Part shown: one piece after another, positions 48,740 through 57,096 of the stretch
Numbering within the stretch: position 1 is the first letter of the stretch
How the letters are laid out: every line of letters starts with the position of its first letter
Virus record (IMG/VR): IMGVR_UViG_3300034073_003340
Span: 248,001-312,000 of that record
Origin: a virus
Strand: one strand, 5' to 3'
Length of the DNA: 64,000 bases
The notes under the pieces: generated by a model
What the model was told of the DNA's origin: nothing
Database searches by the model: none
What the model saw: only the letters and a program-made list of their open reading frames with translations
Position numbers and translations under genes: made by a program

Positions 48740-49093
48740 TTACACGTTTTTGGTGTATCCGTCTAGTTCATACTCAATCGCGGTTAGTTTTTCGTTTACG
48801 CGGCGTTGTAGATCCAGAAGGTCACGCTGGGTGGTGCGGATCTCTCGGAGCATCTGGTGTAGCTCAGTAGTATCACGATTTTGGGTATTTTGTAGGAGGA
48901 AAACCATCAGAAAGGTGGCAATGGTGGTGCCTGTATTGACAATAAGCTGCCATGTTTGACTGAAGCCAGCGAATGGGCCCCAGATGGCCCATACTAGAAT
49001 AGCAGAGAAAGCCAGAGTGAATGCTATTGGTTTGCCTAAACTATCTGCAATCCATTCGGAAACGTGATCAAATTTCTTGCTTAGATAGGCCAT
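48740..49093 (-). CDS. low-affinity iron permease-family membrane protein
   Basis: 117 residues. Two hydrophobic segments (about 24-42 and 52-68) with GPFAGFSQTWQLIVNTGTTI and TFLMVFLLQNTQNRDT, the signature of the small low-affinity iron permease (Fet4-like) family, followed by a coiled-coil tail. Transport role in bacteria is uncertain. Ribosome site GGGAGTGAC. Confidence 0.75.
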   Translation of the reverse strand: MAYLSKKFDHVSEWIADSLGKPIAFTLAFSAILVWAIWGPFAGFSQTWQLIVNTGTTIATFLMVFLLQNTQNRDTTELHQMLREIRTTQRDLLDLQRRVNEKLTAIEYELDGYTKNV

Positions 49094-49195
49094 GTTGTCA
49101 CTCCCGCGACTATTCTGGTGTCATAGGACTCCTGATGGTTGATGAAAAAACTAAGGGAAACCCTCGGATTATTTAGTGAAACTACTTGAATTCGT

Positions 49196-49489
49196 TCAGT
49201 AGTGGTGTGGCTCTTCTTCAAGAGCCTGCATCTCTGACATGCGATCAAGCAGAACATTACCTGCGTTATCGACGACCTTGCCAACATGATCACCGTAGAC
49301 GTTGAAAAGGTCCTCGGCAAAGGTTTCCGCTGAGGGAAAAGGTTCACCTGCCTTACGCCAACCACGATCCATGACACTGTCATAGGTGGGAAAGTGCTGC
49401 TCCTCGACCATTCGGGTTTCATGGTTCCAATATGTTACGTGGAAACCATTGAAGGTCAGCTTGGCCAAAACTTCTACCTGTTTAGTCAC
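49196..49489 (-). CDS. hypothetical protein, GTG start
   Basis: 97 residues; GTG overlaps the upstream TGA. Mixed fold. Downstream, a five-codon ORF (M-T-P-E then TAG) with AGGAGTCCT precedes the permease gene. Confidence 0.6.
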   Translation of the reverse strand: MTKQVEVLAKLTFNGFHVTYWNHETRMVEEQHFPTYDSVMDRGWRKAGEPFPSAETFAEDLFNVYGDHVGKVVDNAGNVLLDRMSEMQALEEEPHHY

Positions 49490-49847
49490 GCTCCAGAATC
49501 CTTAGATTCTGTAAGACTTCTACTGATGAACACCTTTCACCGACCGCATTGGGATCGTTTGTGGCAAAAAAGAATCCAGCCCGATCGTTTTCAACAATCG
49601 TTATATTGCCTGTCTTCAAAGCGTTGCTAATGATGTCACCGTCAGCTTCATCACATTTGATGCCAAGACTTACACTTTGGCCGTAAGTCTGTAGATCCCC
49701 ATTATCATGCAGATAGATAAAGCCCGCAGATGCCACATTGTTGGGATTGCCAACAAAGCTTACCAGGACCGAATGCTCAACTCCAGCATACTTACTGATA
49801 AAAGCAAATACCCCGTTGTTGAGCATAACATACTTGGTGTAGCTCAA
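49482..49847 (-). CDS. hypothetical protein, TTG start
   Basis: 121 residues starting at a TTG behind GGGAGAAACG; overlaps the upstream stop (TTGA). Strand-rich, Asn-rich. Unknown. Confidence 0.6.
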   Translation of the reverse strand: MSYTKYVMLNNGVFAFISKYAGVEHSVLVSFVGNPNNVASAGFIYLHDNGDLQTYGQSVSLGIKCDEADGDIISNALKTGNITIVENDRAGFFFATNDPNAVGERCSSVEVLQNLRILERD

Positions 49848-49975
49848 GGACGTTTCTCCCTAATCCATGTTTCACAGGAACGGCACTGACGTTGGTAGTG
49901 CCTGGGTGTTACAGCAAGGCAGTTGGTGTTGTGCCAGCCTAGCCAGCACAACACCTTCTGAACCAGTTTACGCAT
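49844..49975 (-). CDS. 43-residue cysteine-containing basic protein
   Basis: Read from the reverse strand: ATG at 49973-49975 overlaps the stop of the upstream gene by 8 bases, TGA overlaps the next TTG. Contains LCW, NC, QCRSC: four Cys that could bind zinc. Overlaps on both sides support translation. Confidence 0.65.
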   Translation of the reverse strand: MRKLVQKVLCWLGWHNTNCLAVTPRHYQRQCRSCETWIREKRP

Positions 49976-50660
49976 AGTAAAAGCTACCAGCGTAGTTCTG
50001 ACCACCAGTGCGGATTGCGAGGATCGATGCCAGCCCGATCGAGCGCACGATGACCTGGTTCTCGGCCTTCAGACCGCCCTGGATCTGCGCACCTTCCTTG
50101 AGGACCGGCTTTTCATATCCCACGATGTCGGCTTCGTCGATGGGCTGGCCATCCAGGAAAAACTCGGTCTTGCCAGCGCGGAGGAAAATGGTGTCCAGGT
50201 AAAAGTTGGGGTGGACTTCTCCGGCCTTGACGTGCCGGATGATCGGGGTGTTGGGAATACGTTCGCCCCACTTGCGGGCCTGAACTTCAAAGCGCTCTTC
50301 AGCAGCATCCTTGCGCTCGGCTTCACCGGCGACCAGCGCAGCTTCGATCTTCGCCGACAGTTCATCGAGCTCTGCGGGAGTCAGGAGGTCGACCAGCAGA
50401 CCCTTGCCTTCTTCAGCCTTGTTGGCTGCGTCGGCCAGCAGCTCGCCTGCGATGCGGTTGCGAACCATATTCTGGTAGGTGTTGGTGTTCTTGTTCTGTG
50501 CGACCAGCACCGTCGAACCAGTAACCCGCTTGGTCACGCGACCCTGCATTTCGTTCTTCTTGCCGCCCTTGAGCGGAACGACCGTTTCCATATCGAGGCC
50601 GATGAACGAAACGCCGCGGAGTGCGGCCAGGACCGTTGCTACGTTGTGAATCTGTGCCAT
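49968..50660 (-). CDS. hypothetical early protein
   Basis: 230 residues, ribosome site GGAGATCGACAAC. GC-rich, Ala/Glu-rich helical centre and strand-rich ends; LKGGKKNEMQGRVTKRVTG near the start is conserved-looking. Likely abundant. No family recognised. Confidence 0.7.
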   Translation of the reverse strand: MAQIHNVATVLAALRGVSFIGLDMETVVPLKGGKKNEMQGRVTKRVTGSTVLVAQNKNTNTYQNMVRNRIAGELLADAANKAEEGKGLLVDLLTPAELDELSAKIEAALVAGEAERKDAAEERFEVQARKWGERIPNTPIIRHVKAGEVHPNFYLDTIFLRAGKTEFFLDGQPIDEADIVGYEKPVLKEGAQIQGGLKAENQVIVRSIGLASILAIRTGGQNYAGSFYYA

Positions 50661-50693
50661 GTTGTCGATCTCCTTTGTGTTGCCTATGCTCTC

Positions 50694-50721
50694 TTTCTAT
50701 ACAAAATAGGTGAGCAGTCAA
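50694..50721 (-). promoter_or_regulatory. early-type promoter
   Basis: TTGACT (50716-50721), 16-bp spacer, TAGAAA (50694-50699). Confidence 0.85.
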
Positions 50722-50800
50722 CCAGAAATTTGAAAAATTTGAATCAGTGGTTGCGACAAAGTATCACATCATCAAGATGGCGTGTCAACCATTCATGGCG

Positions 50801-50828
50801 GGACCCCGGCCACAAGAGACCAGGGTCC
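50801..50828 (-). terminator. terminator after 50834
   Basis: Stem GGACCC-GG / CC-GGGTCC, GC-rich, right behind the stop; little U tract. Confidence 0.55.
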
Positions 50829-50833
50829 AAAAA

Positions 50834-51553
50834 TTACTTGGTTACGATGAAATCGAAAACGTGATCTTCACCGGCAAAATTAACAGTGACCGAGATATTC
50901 TCAGGATACTTGGTCTTTTTGATCTTGTTGAGAACCACCCGACCGCCGTAGGTTCCATCCGGATCCACGGTGGTGGTTTGGAGGATCTCATCATTGAGAT
51001 TGTCGAGTGTTTGCTGGAGCCGATACTGACTCAGAGCAATACCACCAGCCCCGGCTGCGATAGCTGCTACCTGTCCGCCACTGAGACCGGGATTCTGAAT
51101 CCGTGTGGTATAAATGCCACCGCGAGGGGTTTGAGTAGTGATGATAGTGTTGTTGTTCTGTGCTGCTGCCGCAACCCCTGCCAGCATCGCTATGCCGATC
51201 TGTGACCACATCGCTCGGTTTTTGGCTTTGCTTTCCAGTTCATCCTTGGTAAAGCAAGCGATCCGTTCTGCACCGCGAGTCATGAAAACATTCTCGACGC
51301 CGAAGTTGGTGGACTCAGTTCCTTTGTTGAATGCGACCACCATGAACTGGAGACTGCCATGATCCAGAGAAGGAATGGGCATAATGCGAACAGCGCCGTT
51401 GGTCATGTCATCCTCGATAGTCGGATCGCCCTTCTCATACCGAACGGTCTGTCCTTCACGTGGAACAGGTTTGATGCTGATTGGCTTTGCCAAGGCCGGC
51501 ACTGAAATACACATGGCAGCAGCTAGTGCCACGCTGATAAAGCTCTTGAACAT
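50834..51553 (-). CDS. secreted envelope protein with glycine-rich hydrophobic region
   Basis: 239 residues. Signal peptide about 1-22 (ends ALA). A Gly/Ala-rich hydrophobic part (IAMLAGVAAAAQ, later VAAIAAGAGGIAL) might insert in a membrane. Strand-rich start and end. Ribosome site GGAGATCGAA. Function unknown; might alter the host envelope. Confidence 0.7.
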   Translation of the reverse strand: MFKSFISVALAAAMCISVPALAKPISIKPVPREGQTVRYEKGDPTIEDDMTNGAVRIMPIPSLDHGSLQFMVVAFNKGTESTNFGVENVFMTRGAERIACFTKDELESKAKNRAMWSQIGIAMLAGVAAAAQNNNTIITTQTPRGGIYTTRIQNPGLSGGQVAAIAAGAGGIALSQYRLQQTLDNLNDEILQTTTVDPDGTYGGRVVLNKIKKTKYPENISVTVNFAGEDHVFDFIVTK

Positions 51554-51578
51554 TTCGATCTCCTTTTTAAGATAATCA

Positions 51579-51606
51579 AACGTAACAAAGGCTTAGAGGA
51601 TGTCAA
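51579..51606 (-). promoter_or_regulatory. early-type promoter
   Basis: TTGACA (51601-51606), 16-bp spacer, TACGTT (51579-51584). Confidence 0.72.
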
Positions 51607-51617
51607 GTTCAGATGTG

Positions 51618-52503
51618 GAGAACCCCCAGCCGTTTCCGACCGGGGGTTCATGAAAGGTTGAGAATACACCTTTTACAAAACGTCTTCGAGCATTATCCCT
51701 GGCTTCTGACCAGTTTTCTCTCGATTTCCACTAAGCGTAGCCGAAGCAGTCACTTAGTAACGTTCCAAAGCCGCCAACTTATAGACCGCTGGCATTAGCG
51801 GTGTCCTTACGGGCCTTTCGGTAGTGTCTAGTTACGCCTGGAATCGCTTCCAGTTAAGCGGCCGCTAAGCCACAACATACCCTCTTCTACCAACACTAGT
51901 AGACGTTTGCCCCTACCAGTGTCCCTGTTAGCTTGCGCCCAGGGAATTAGGCTTTTTCAGCCTCGTAAGCGAGTCAGGCTTTCATTTTTTGACAGCTATG
52001 TCTAAAACAGCTATGTTTAACCCATTGCGATGTGCTGACTCAGTAGCTTCAAAGGCTTTTGACCTCCAAAATACTACACACCACGTATCTTTCGCCTTGC
52101 GGGGCTACTTGATCAGTTTTCAAGAACTGTAACACACGGCTGAACCCGTATATTCCAATCCTATCAACTTGCCACTTGCCCTTGGCGCGACCCTCGGACT
52201 GTAGTGACTATCTCTTCCCACTTGGTACTGACCATATTTCGCTGGCGACGTTGGGGTGCGAAACCCATTATCGAGCCATCCGTTGGACCACTCGACGTAT
52301 ACCGCTTTCGCGGAACAGTCATCCTATGGCGTCCTACCTATCTCCGCAACCCGTAAAGGCCCGAAGAGCTATCTTTTGGATAGCAGGGTGAGACTTGCTT
52401 GTTATTGACCTATATTGCTATAGGCGAGACCTATTGGGTTTCAGCCCCTTTCCCTAAGTTGCCCCAGGTTATCTGCTACAAGCAGCAATCTCTAATCTCT
52501 TGA
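51618..52503 (-). ncRNA. large structured non-coding RNA (about 890 nt)
   Basis: No protein-like frame on either strand. A promoter at 52510-52538 would start the RNA near 52503 and a terminator hairpin lies at 51620-51649. On the minus strand at least five GC-closed GNRA tetraloops appear: CCGC-GAAA-GCGG (52302-52313), CC-GCAA-GG (52095-52102), GC-GCAA-GC (51931-51938), CC-GAAA-GG (51814-51821), CC-GTAA-GG (51805-51812). The complementary strand would lack GNRA loops, fixing the strand. Size, phage context and nearby tRNAs recall the GOLLD and ROOL ornate RNAs, but I cannot confirm membership. Confidence 0.75.
51620..51649 (-). terminator. terminator of the large RNA
   Basis: Eight-base-pair stem GAACCCCC/GGGGGTTC with a 14-nt loop. 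Confidence 0.65.
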
Positions 52504-52509
52504 GCCTCT

Positions 52510-52538
52510 AAAGTAACACCAAAGCATCACCTTGTCAA
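52510..52538 (-). promoter_or_regulatory. promoter of the large RNA
   Basis: TTGACA (52533-52538), 17-bp spacer, extended -10 TGT-TACTTT (52510-52515). Confidence 0.75.
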
Positions 52539-52659
52539 CAAAAAAGATTCGATCGTTACCAACATTTTGCTTTGCGTAGCTCTGCGCCGTGTTGGTCTCA
52601 CTCTTATATGTAGATTCAACAAAGGCGTCAACAACAAAAATGTGCTCTATGACATTTTC

Positions 52660-53790
52660 TTACGCGGCTATTCTTTCTTCAATTCTTTCAGAGAGTTCCA
52701 GAATGGCAGAACGCGCTTCCTCAACTGACATCTGAAACCATTCACCGTTTGGTCCACGCTTTTTAGCAAAAAACTTATGGATCACCTTTTCTGCAAGAGC
52801 TCGATCTAGAAAACCATGATAGAACGCGAATGAGAAGTCACTGTGAGGATTGTGGGTATTGAAAGCCACCAACCGTTGCTGCAGATCCATGGTCTGTCCG
52901 ATCTTCACCCATCCAGGAAACGTAGGTGACGTCACTACATATACAAAGCCACGCTTGTCACTGGATCTACTCTGCACCGTTCGCAGTTTGGGTTGAGCAT
53001 TGCGAAGAGCCTGTTGGAAGGCTTCCTGCTCGGCGACACGCACAGATTCCACTTGTTCTGTATTAGCGTCTTCGTGGGCTAATGAAGCTTTAAGGAAGGG
53101 CCCTACTTTATCCAACAGCGCGGCGCGTATATCAGCATCTGACGTTTTACCACTCTGATATAGTTTGACTATAAATTCTCGTCTGGCTTGGTTGCCTCCT
53201 AACGCTGAATTCAGTCGCTGTATGCTTCTACGACGACGCAGGTTATGTTCTATAACAAGGTTTCGCCAAGTTGCTTGAAAACGCCTCTGGAAACGTATGT
53301 AGGAAACATCCTCTATCTTTTCTTCTTTGTATTCTTGAGAACGAGCTTGGATTACCTTTTCAATCCATTCGGGAACTGACCTCCCGTAAGAAGCAAATAG
53401 ATCTCGAAACCGTTGCTGGCGATTGATCGCCCGTTCGTCGCGCACCTCTCTAGATAGGGGAACAATAGCAGTAGGACGTGATGCTAGAATCTGTCCTACT
53501 TCTAATATGAATTCTTTTCGAACGGCATCCAACACCGTCGGCGCTAGTAATTCACGCTCCCATAATAGAGGTTCACCTAGAAAACCATGATCAACGATCT
53601 TTGAGAACTGATACTTAGTTCCATAGTACATAAGGATATGATCATCAGCATCAGCTCGAGAAATTGTGCCCAGACCAAGATTCTTTCTGATACTGTTGTA
53701 AGTGTTGAAGCAAGAACGAAACTGTTTTTCACATATTGTCCAGCCACCGAATGGCACTACGGCTAACTCAGACTTGTTCTTTTTGCCCAC
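52660..53790 (-). CDS. GIY-YIG (T5orf172) protein with long helical N-terminal region, GTG start
   Basis: 376 residues. C-terminal 90: GFVYVVTSPTFPGWVKIGQT, then QQRLVAFNTHNP, AEKVIHKFFAKKR and GEWFQM, the T5orf172 form of the GIY-YIG fold. The N-terminal 280 are basic and helical (RRRRSIQRLNS), probably DNA or RNA binding. Its ribosome site is buried in a hairpin (53792-53818). Lies next to two structured-RNA regions and may be a homing-type nuclease. Exact activity unknown. Confidence 0.8.
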   Translation of the reverse strand: MGKKNKSELAVVPFGGWTICEKQFRSCFNTYNSIRKNLGLGTISRADADDHILMYYGTKYQFSKIVDHGFLGEPLLWERELLAPTVLDAVRKEFILEVGQILASRPTAIVPLSREVRDERAINRQQRFRDLFASYGRSVPEWIEKVIQARSQEYKEEKIEDVSYIRFQRRFQATWRNLVIEHNLRRRRSIQRLNSALGGNQARREFIVKLYQSGKTSDADIRAALLDKVGPFLKASLAHEDANTEQVESVRVAEQEAFQQALRNAQPKLRTVQSRSSDKRGFVYVVTSPTFPGWVKIGQTMDLQQRLVAFNTHNPHSDFSFAFYHGFLDRALAEKVIHKFFAKKRGPNGEWFQMSVEEARSAILELSERIEERIAA

Positions 53791-53791
53791 G

Positions 53792-53818
53792 GCTAAACTC
53801 CTTTGTTAGGAGTTTAGC
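53792..53818 (-). promoter_or_regulatory. hairpin hiding the ribosome site
   Basis: Ten-base-pair stem GCTAAACTCC/GGAGTTTAGC with a 7-nt loop; the GGAG is in the 3' arm and the GTG follows one base later, so folding would block translation. Confidence 0.7.
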
Positions 53819-53839
53819 ATCAACTAAAAAGACATCAAT

Positions 53840-54325
53840 CAGGAAGAACTAAGGGCCCTACTAGCTGTTAGCAGATAGTAACCTAGAGGAATTTCGTCGT
53901 GAGCAGTGGTAAAAGAGAGTCGACCCGTGGGGATTGACCATCGATTTGAAACTCAACCTGCCGTGATTTCTCTCACTGCCACACAGATAGGTTTAGGGCT
54001 CCAAACGCCCTAAAGCCTTTGGAGCCCAACCAATAACAAAGACCTAAATCTTTGTTATGGTTTCCTTGCTGGGTTCTAGAGCCGACCCGAAGGCTAAGCT
54101 CAATAGTCCATACTTGGAATCGGTTTAGGGATCCTGATCTGTTTGACCATTTCAGGATCCCAACCAACACAGACATTTCTATCTGTGTGGTTTTTGTGAA
54201 GTGTTCTACTGTTTCTTTGAAATTAACCGAAGTCAACTCCAGGGAGTTCAATAGCTCTTTCACAAAACTCGGGTTTAGACCAGCTGGGTATTAGTCGAAA
54301 CTAATGGCACCAGCTGGTCAACCAA
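53840..54325. ncRNA. candidate structured RNA
   Basis: No credible ORF. Many paired segments: GGGCTCCAAA/TTTGGAGCCC, GGGATCCTGA/TCAGGATCCC, ACAAAGA/TCTTTGT, ACACAGA/TCTGTGT, and CCAGCTGG at both ends of a motif holding ATTAGT/ACTAAT. Two TTCG loops (one C-TTCG-G) occur on the minus strand, favouring it. No clear promoter seen. Confidence 0.5.
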
Positions 54326-54512
54326 CATGAACCGAAATCCATATGGTATCAGGAGTGTTCTGCGTCTTTACAATCTACTATCTACCAAAGCATCTAGTAA
54401 ATTGTTAAGTGCGTCTGCGCTTCCGATATCTCTTATCTATGCGCAATCGATCGTCCACGCAAGAATTTTTACAGGAATGTTACGGTTTTGTGTGGATAAG
54501 ACTGTGGATAAC
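54326..54512. other. stretch without a convincing gene
   Basis: Open frames here lack starts or ribosome sites; AT-rich with two TTATCCACA-like boxes (54483-54512 region) resembling DnaA-type sites, too few to call an origin. Confidence 0.3.
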
Positions 54513-54848
54513 TCAGGCAGTCGCAAAAACCCAGCCGGTCTTGCTGGCGTTTTCAACCAAAGTATCCATGAACCGCGCTGCCACCACGATATCGTCTCCA
54601 AAACATGGCCAATCTGCCTGGCAATAGTTGTTGGCAACAGCATCCATGAGATAGTCGCGTTCATAAGTGTCAAGCGTTCCATCGCTCACATCACCCGGAT
54701 AGTAGGCTTTGAGACATCTTACCAACGTGGGCGATGTCATGACAATGGCTGCTAGGATTGCTTTGTTGGGAGCAATCATACCGCGTTCACGGAGAGTATT
54801 GTCGCAGATATCAATCTGCGCCGCAGTAAGGGTGGCCAGCCTGGGCAT
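54513..54848 (-). CDS. hypothetical protein
   Basis: 111 residues, helical, overlapping the upstream TGA. LATLTAAQIDICDNTLRERG at the start. Unknown function. Confidence 0.62.
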   Translation of the reverse strand: MPRLATLTAAQIDICDNTLRERGMIAPNKAILAAIVMTSPTLVRCLKAYYPGDVSDGTLDTYERDYLMDAVANNYCQADWPCFGDDIVVAARFMDTLVENASKTGWVFATA

Positions 54849-55222
54849 CAGAGGGCTCCTTCCTTGGGAACCCTGAATGTGATTTCCAGTCTCGAGCTAG
54901 GCTCCCGGTCATAGGGCTCGTGGTAGGCCTCGCTGTCGATGTAATCGATTACCGCGGTTCCTCCCTCGAGGAGAAACTCAATATCTACTAGCTGCCGAAT
55001 AGCCTCGCCGTTGAGATTACCAGTAAAAATTACCAGCGACCGTTCGGAAACCTTCACACCACTGATGTAGAAATCCAGCGTTTCAGAAACATAACGGAAC
55101 TGCGCAGTCGCAATATCACGAGGCGTCCGTTCAGAGAAATAAAGAGTAGCAGGGTTTTCTGCCATTCTGGCCAACCAAGCATCGAGCCATTCAATGGTAG
55201 CCAACTTCATATCGATCTGCAT
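54848..55222 (-). CDS. hypothetical early protein
   Basis: 124 residues, ribosome site AGGAGGTGCTCA. Strand-rich second half. First of a two-gene unit. Confidence 0.65.
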   Translation of the reverse strand: MQIDMKLATIEWLDAWLARMAENPATLYFSERTPRDIATAQFRYVSETLDFYISGVKVSERSLVIFTGNLNGEAIRQLVDIEFLLEGGTAVIDYIDSEAYHEPYDREPSSRLEITFRVPKEGAL

Positions 55223-55246
55223 TGAGCACCTCCTATCTTGCCACCA

Positions 55247-55274
55247 GATATAGCACCAGGTTTTTAGGCGTCAA
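55247..55274 (-). promoter_or_regulatory. early-type promoter
   Basis: TTGACG (55269-55274), 16-bp spacer, TATATC (55247-55252). Confidence 0.72.
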
Positions 55275-55295
55275 CCGTTTAGGTGAATAAATTCA

Positions 55296-56324
55296 TTACC
55301 ACTTACATGCGGTCTTCCATCTTGGATCTGAGTAAATCCCCAGAAGGTCATCTTTGAAAGCTGTGAACTCTCTTAGAGACACCAATTGGATTCCTTGGTC
55401 CTTGGAAGGAAAGAGGCGACGGTATACGAGATTTTCGGATATCTTTAGGACATGATGATGCTTTTTGGCAAAGCTTTGGATCTGATTATATGCCCATTGC
55501 TGGTCTGGTCGAAAAAGTTCTTCGGGGATCCATGTCGCCATTTGAAGGGTAACATGACCTTCAACCCCGTCCATGACGTCAGAAAGAGAACTCTTATGGG
55601 GTATGGATTGGATGCCGCCGTGTGTGATCGAATTGAAAAAGCGAATAGATTGTTGATTCCAACCTTCTTCAGAGATACAATATTTGGTAAACCCTATCTT
55701 GCCAAGGATTGCGCCTCCGCTAAACGGTATGATAACGTTCGAGCCTTTGAACTTGGAAAAATACTTTCCGCTTATCATGAATAGAGTTGCGTATTTCCCC
55801 CAGTCTGAAATGCTGTTAGTCAGTAGAGCAATGGGGTCCCTGCCGACTGCGCCTCTTTGAAGCATCCTGTAAAGGGTATGCTGATTGACGATGATATGAG
55901 AGGAGATCACGTCAACATAAAGCTTGCGCTTGCCGATCGCATAATTGATATTGTGTAGCTCAAGAAACTTTTCAAAACGTTCTTCTTGGGATGCCAGTTT
56001 GTCAATACAAGCCATCTCCTTGAAGTCCCAGACAAACTGACTGCTAACATCTAGCACTGGGCCGTTGTCTTCCATGCGACTACGATTTAAAATATGGTTG
56101 AAGGATCCTAGTCTAGACTTGATCTGATTGCTTACCTGGTTTTTGACCTTCTTGAGCTTGACATCTGAGAGGCTAGTATGCCCAGAATAGAAATTCTTGT
56201 CACCGGCCCAGAATATATCCAAGATAGTATCTATCAAGGCCCCTTCTGTTCTCGGTTTCACTAGGCGGCGGATCTCGTCTTTTACAAGACCCCAAGCCAG
56301 CTTGTCATAGTCTTGATCCAACAT
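55296..56324 (-). CDS. hypothetical protein
   Basis: 342 residues, ribosome site GGAGATCGATCA. Basic, mixed fold; several His clusters (AKKHHHVLKIS; SSHIIVNQHTLYRMLQRG). No catalytic motif I can name. One of the largest unknown genes here. Confidence 0.68.
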   Translation of the reverse strand: MLDQDYDKLAWGLVKDEIRRLVKPRTEGALIDTILDIFWAGDKNFYSGHTSLSDVKLKKVKNQVSNQIKSRLGSFNHILNRSRMEDNGPVLDVSSQFVWDFKEMACIDKLASQEERFEKFLELHNINYAIGKRKLYVDVISSHIIVNQHTLYRMLQRGAVGRDPIALLTNSISDWGKYATLFMISGKYFSKFKGSNVIIPFSGGAILGKIGFTKYCISEEGWNQQSIRFFNSITHGGIQSIPHKSSLSDVMDGVEGHVTLQMATWIPEELFRPDQQWAYNQIQSFAKKHHHVLKISENLVYRRLFPSKDQGIQLVSLREFTAFKDDLLGIYSDPRWKTACKW

Positions 56325-56345
56325 TGATCGATCTCCTCAATCTGA

Positions 56346-56373
56346 TCAATAACATGGACTATGTCTTTGTCAA
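56346..56373 (-). promoter_or_regulatory. early-type promoter
   Basis: TTGACA (56368-56373), 16-bp spacer, TATTGA (56346-56351). Confidence 0.75.
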
Positions 56374-56390
56374 TCAGAACAAATAGACAA

Positions 56391-56687
56391 CTAAGGAACC
56401 TTCCCAAGCTGGATATCAATCCATGCCAATTTGGCCAACATTGCTGATTGTTCGTTTGGGAGGAGGGCCTGTAGCTTTGTTTTCTTTTCTCCAAACCCCC
56501 TATCTGAAACCATATGCGAAGCCAACCATGATAGATTTCGCGCTATAATTTCTCTGGATTGTTCAGGGGTAAGCCCAGTCTCGGCATCATTGCCTACCAA
56601 AACCCAACCAGACGCATGATTATTAAGCCATTCATAAAGAAAAGGCAACTCCTTGCGGGCTACGGTGATTTTGGCCGGTATTTTCAT
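56391..56687 (-). CDS. hypothetical protein, near-leaderless
   Basis: 98 residues from MKIPAKITVARKELPF. TTGATT, 16-bp spacer and TAACCT end seven bases before the ATG, and no ribosome site is visible. Helical. Unknown function. Confidence 0.6.
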   Translation of the reverse strand: MKIPAKITVARKELPFLYEWLNNHASGWVLVGNDAETGLTPEQSREIIARNLSWLASHMVSDRGFGEKKTKLQALLPNEQSAMLAKLAWIDIQLGKVP

Positions 56688-56733
56688 ATGATTCAGGTTA
56701 CTGGATTTTGAAGAAAAATCAACCAGAAACAAC

Positions 56734-56760
56734 AAGACCCGGTGGAAACCACCGGGTCTT
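56734..56760 (-). terminator. terminator of the tRNA transcript
   Basis: Twelve-base-pair stem AAGACCCGGTGG/CCACCGGGTCTT with a 3-nt loop. Confidence 0.75.
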
Positions 56761-56761
56761 G

Positions 56762-56912
56762 TCTAGGGACTTTCACCCCATGCGCTCGACCGTCTGTGCT
56801 CTGAGCCGGCGAACCGGTTATCCAAGGGATGGAAGAGCACATCTCATTCCCTTTTATCTACCGAGGTCAACCTATGTCGAGAGGTTGATTTAACTCGATA
56901 GCGACTTCTAAG
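56762..56912 (-). other. non-coding stretch with stem-loops
   Basis: TGTGCTCT/AGAGCACA encloses a CCGG-TTCG-CCGG hairpin. Between a tRNA and a terminator, so probably transcribed; no gene seen. Confidence 0.4.
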
Positions 56913-56987
56913 CATCGGGGGATGGGCTCGAACCACCGCCGACCGCAGCTTCACGCCGCAGCGCTCTACCAACTGAGCTACCCCGAT
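56913..56987 (-). tRNA. tRNA, anticodon uncertain
   Basis: Acceptor ATCGGGG/CCCCGAT, D-arm GCTC-AGTTGGTA-GAGC and T-arm GGTGG-TTCGAGC-CCATC are sound; no CCA encoded. The anticodon arm can only form with an odd loop (CGTGAAG), giving no conventional U33 anticodon; GUG (His) would need mispairs. A direct repeat GCTGCGG flanks the loop. Confidence 0.7.
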
Positions 56988-57096
56988 ATAAGGGGTGGAG
57001 ACTTGCCGGTCTCCACCCCTAGGAGGTGCGTCGCTAGGCTTGCACCGCCTCTGTCACAATGGCTACAATAACTCATAGCCAATGTCAACAGATATT

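Noticed and set aside
50211-50864. 217-codon plus-strand ORF
   Set aside because: Mirror frame of the GC-rich gene at 49968-50660.
51618-52503. rRNA fragment, RNase P RNA or group I intron
   Set aside because: None of the conserved blocks I know (RNase P GAGGAAAGTCC, intron P-Q-R-S elements, rRNA universal loops) is present.
54483-54512. Replication origin with DnaA boxes
   Set aside because: Only two TTATCCACA-like sites, with no AT-rich unwinding element or iterons.
54327-54755. 142-codon plus-strand ORF
   Set aside because: Antisense to 54513-54848 and lacking start signals; amino-acid composition not protein-like.
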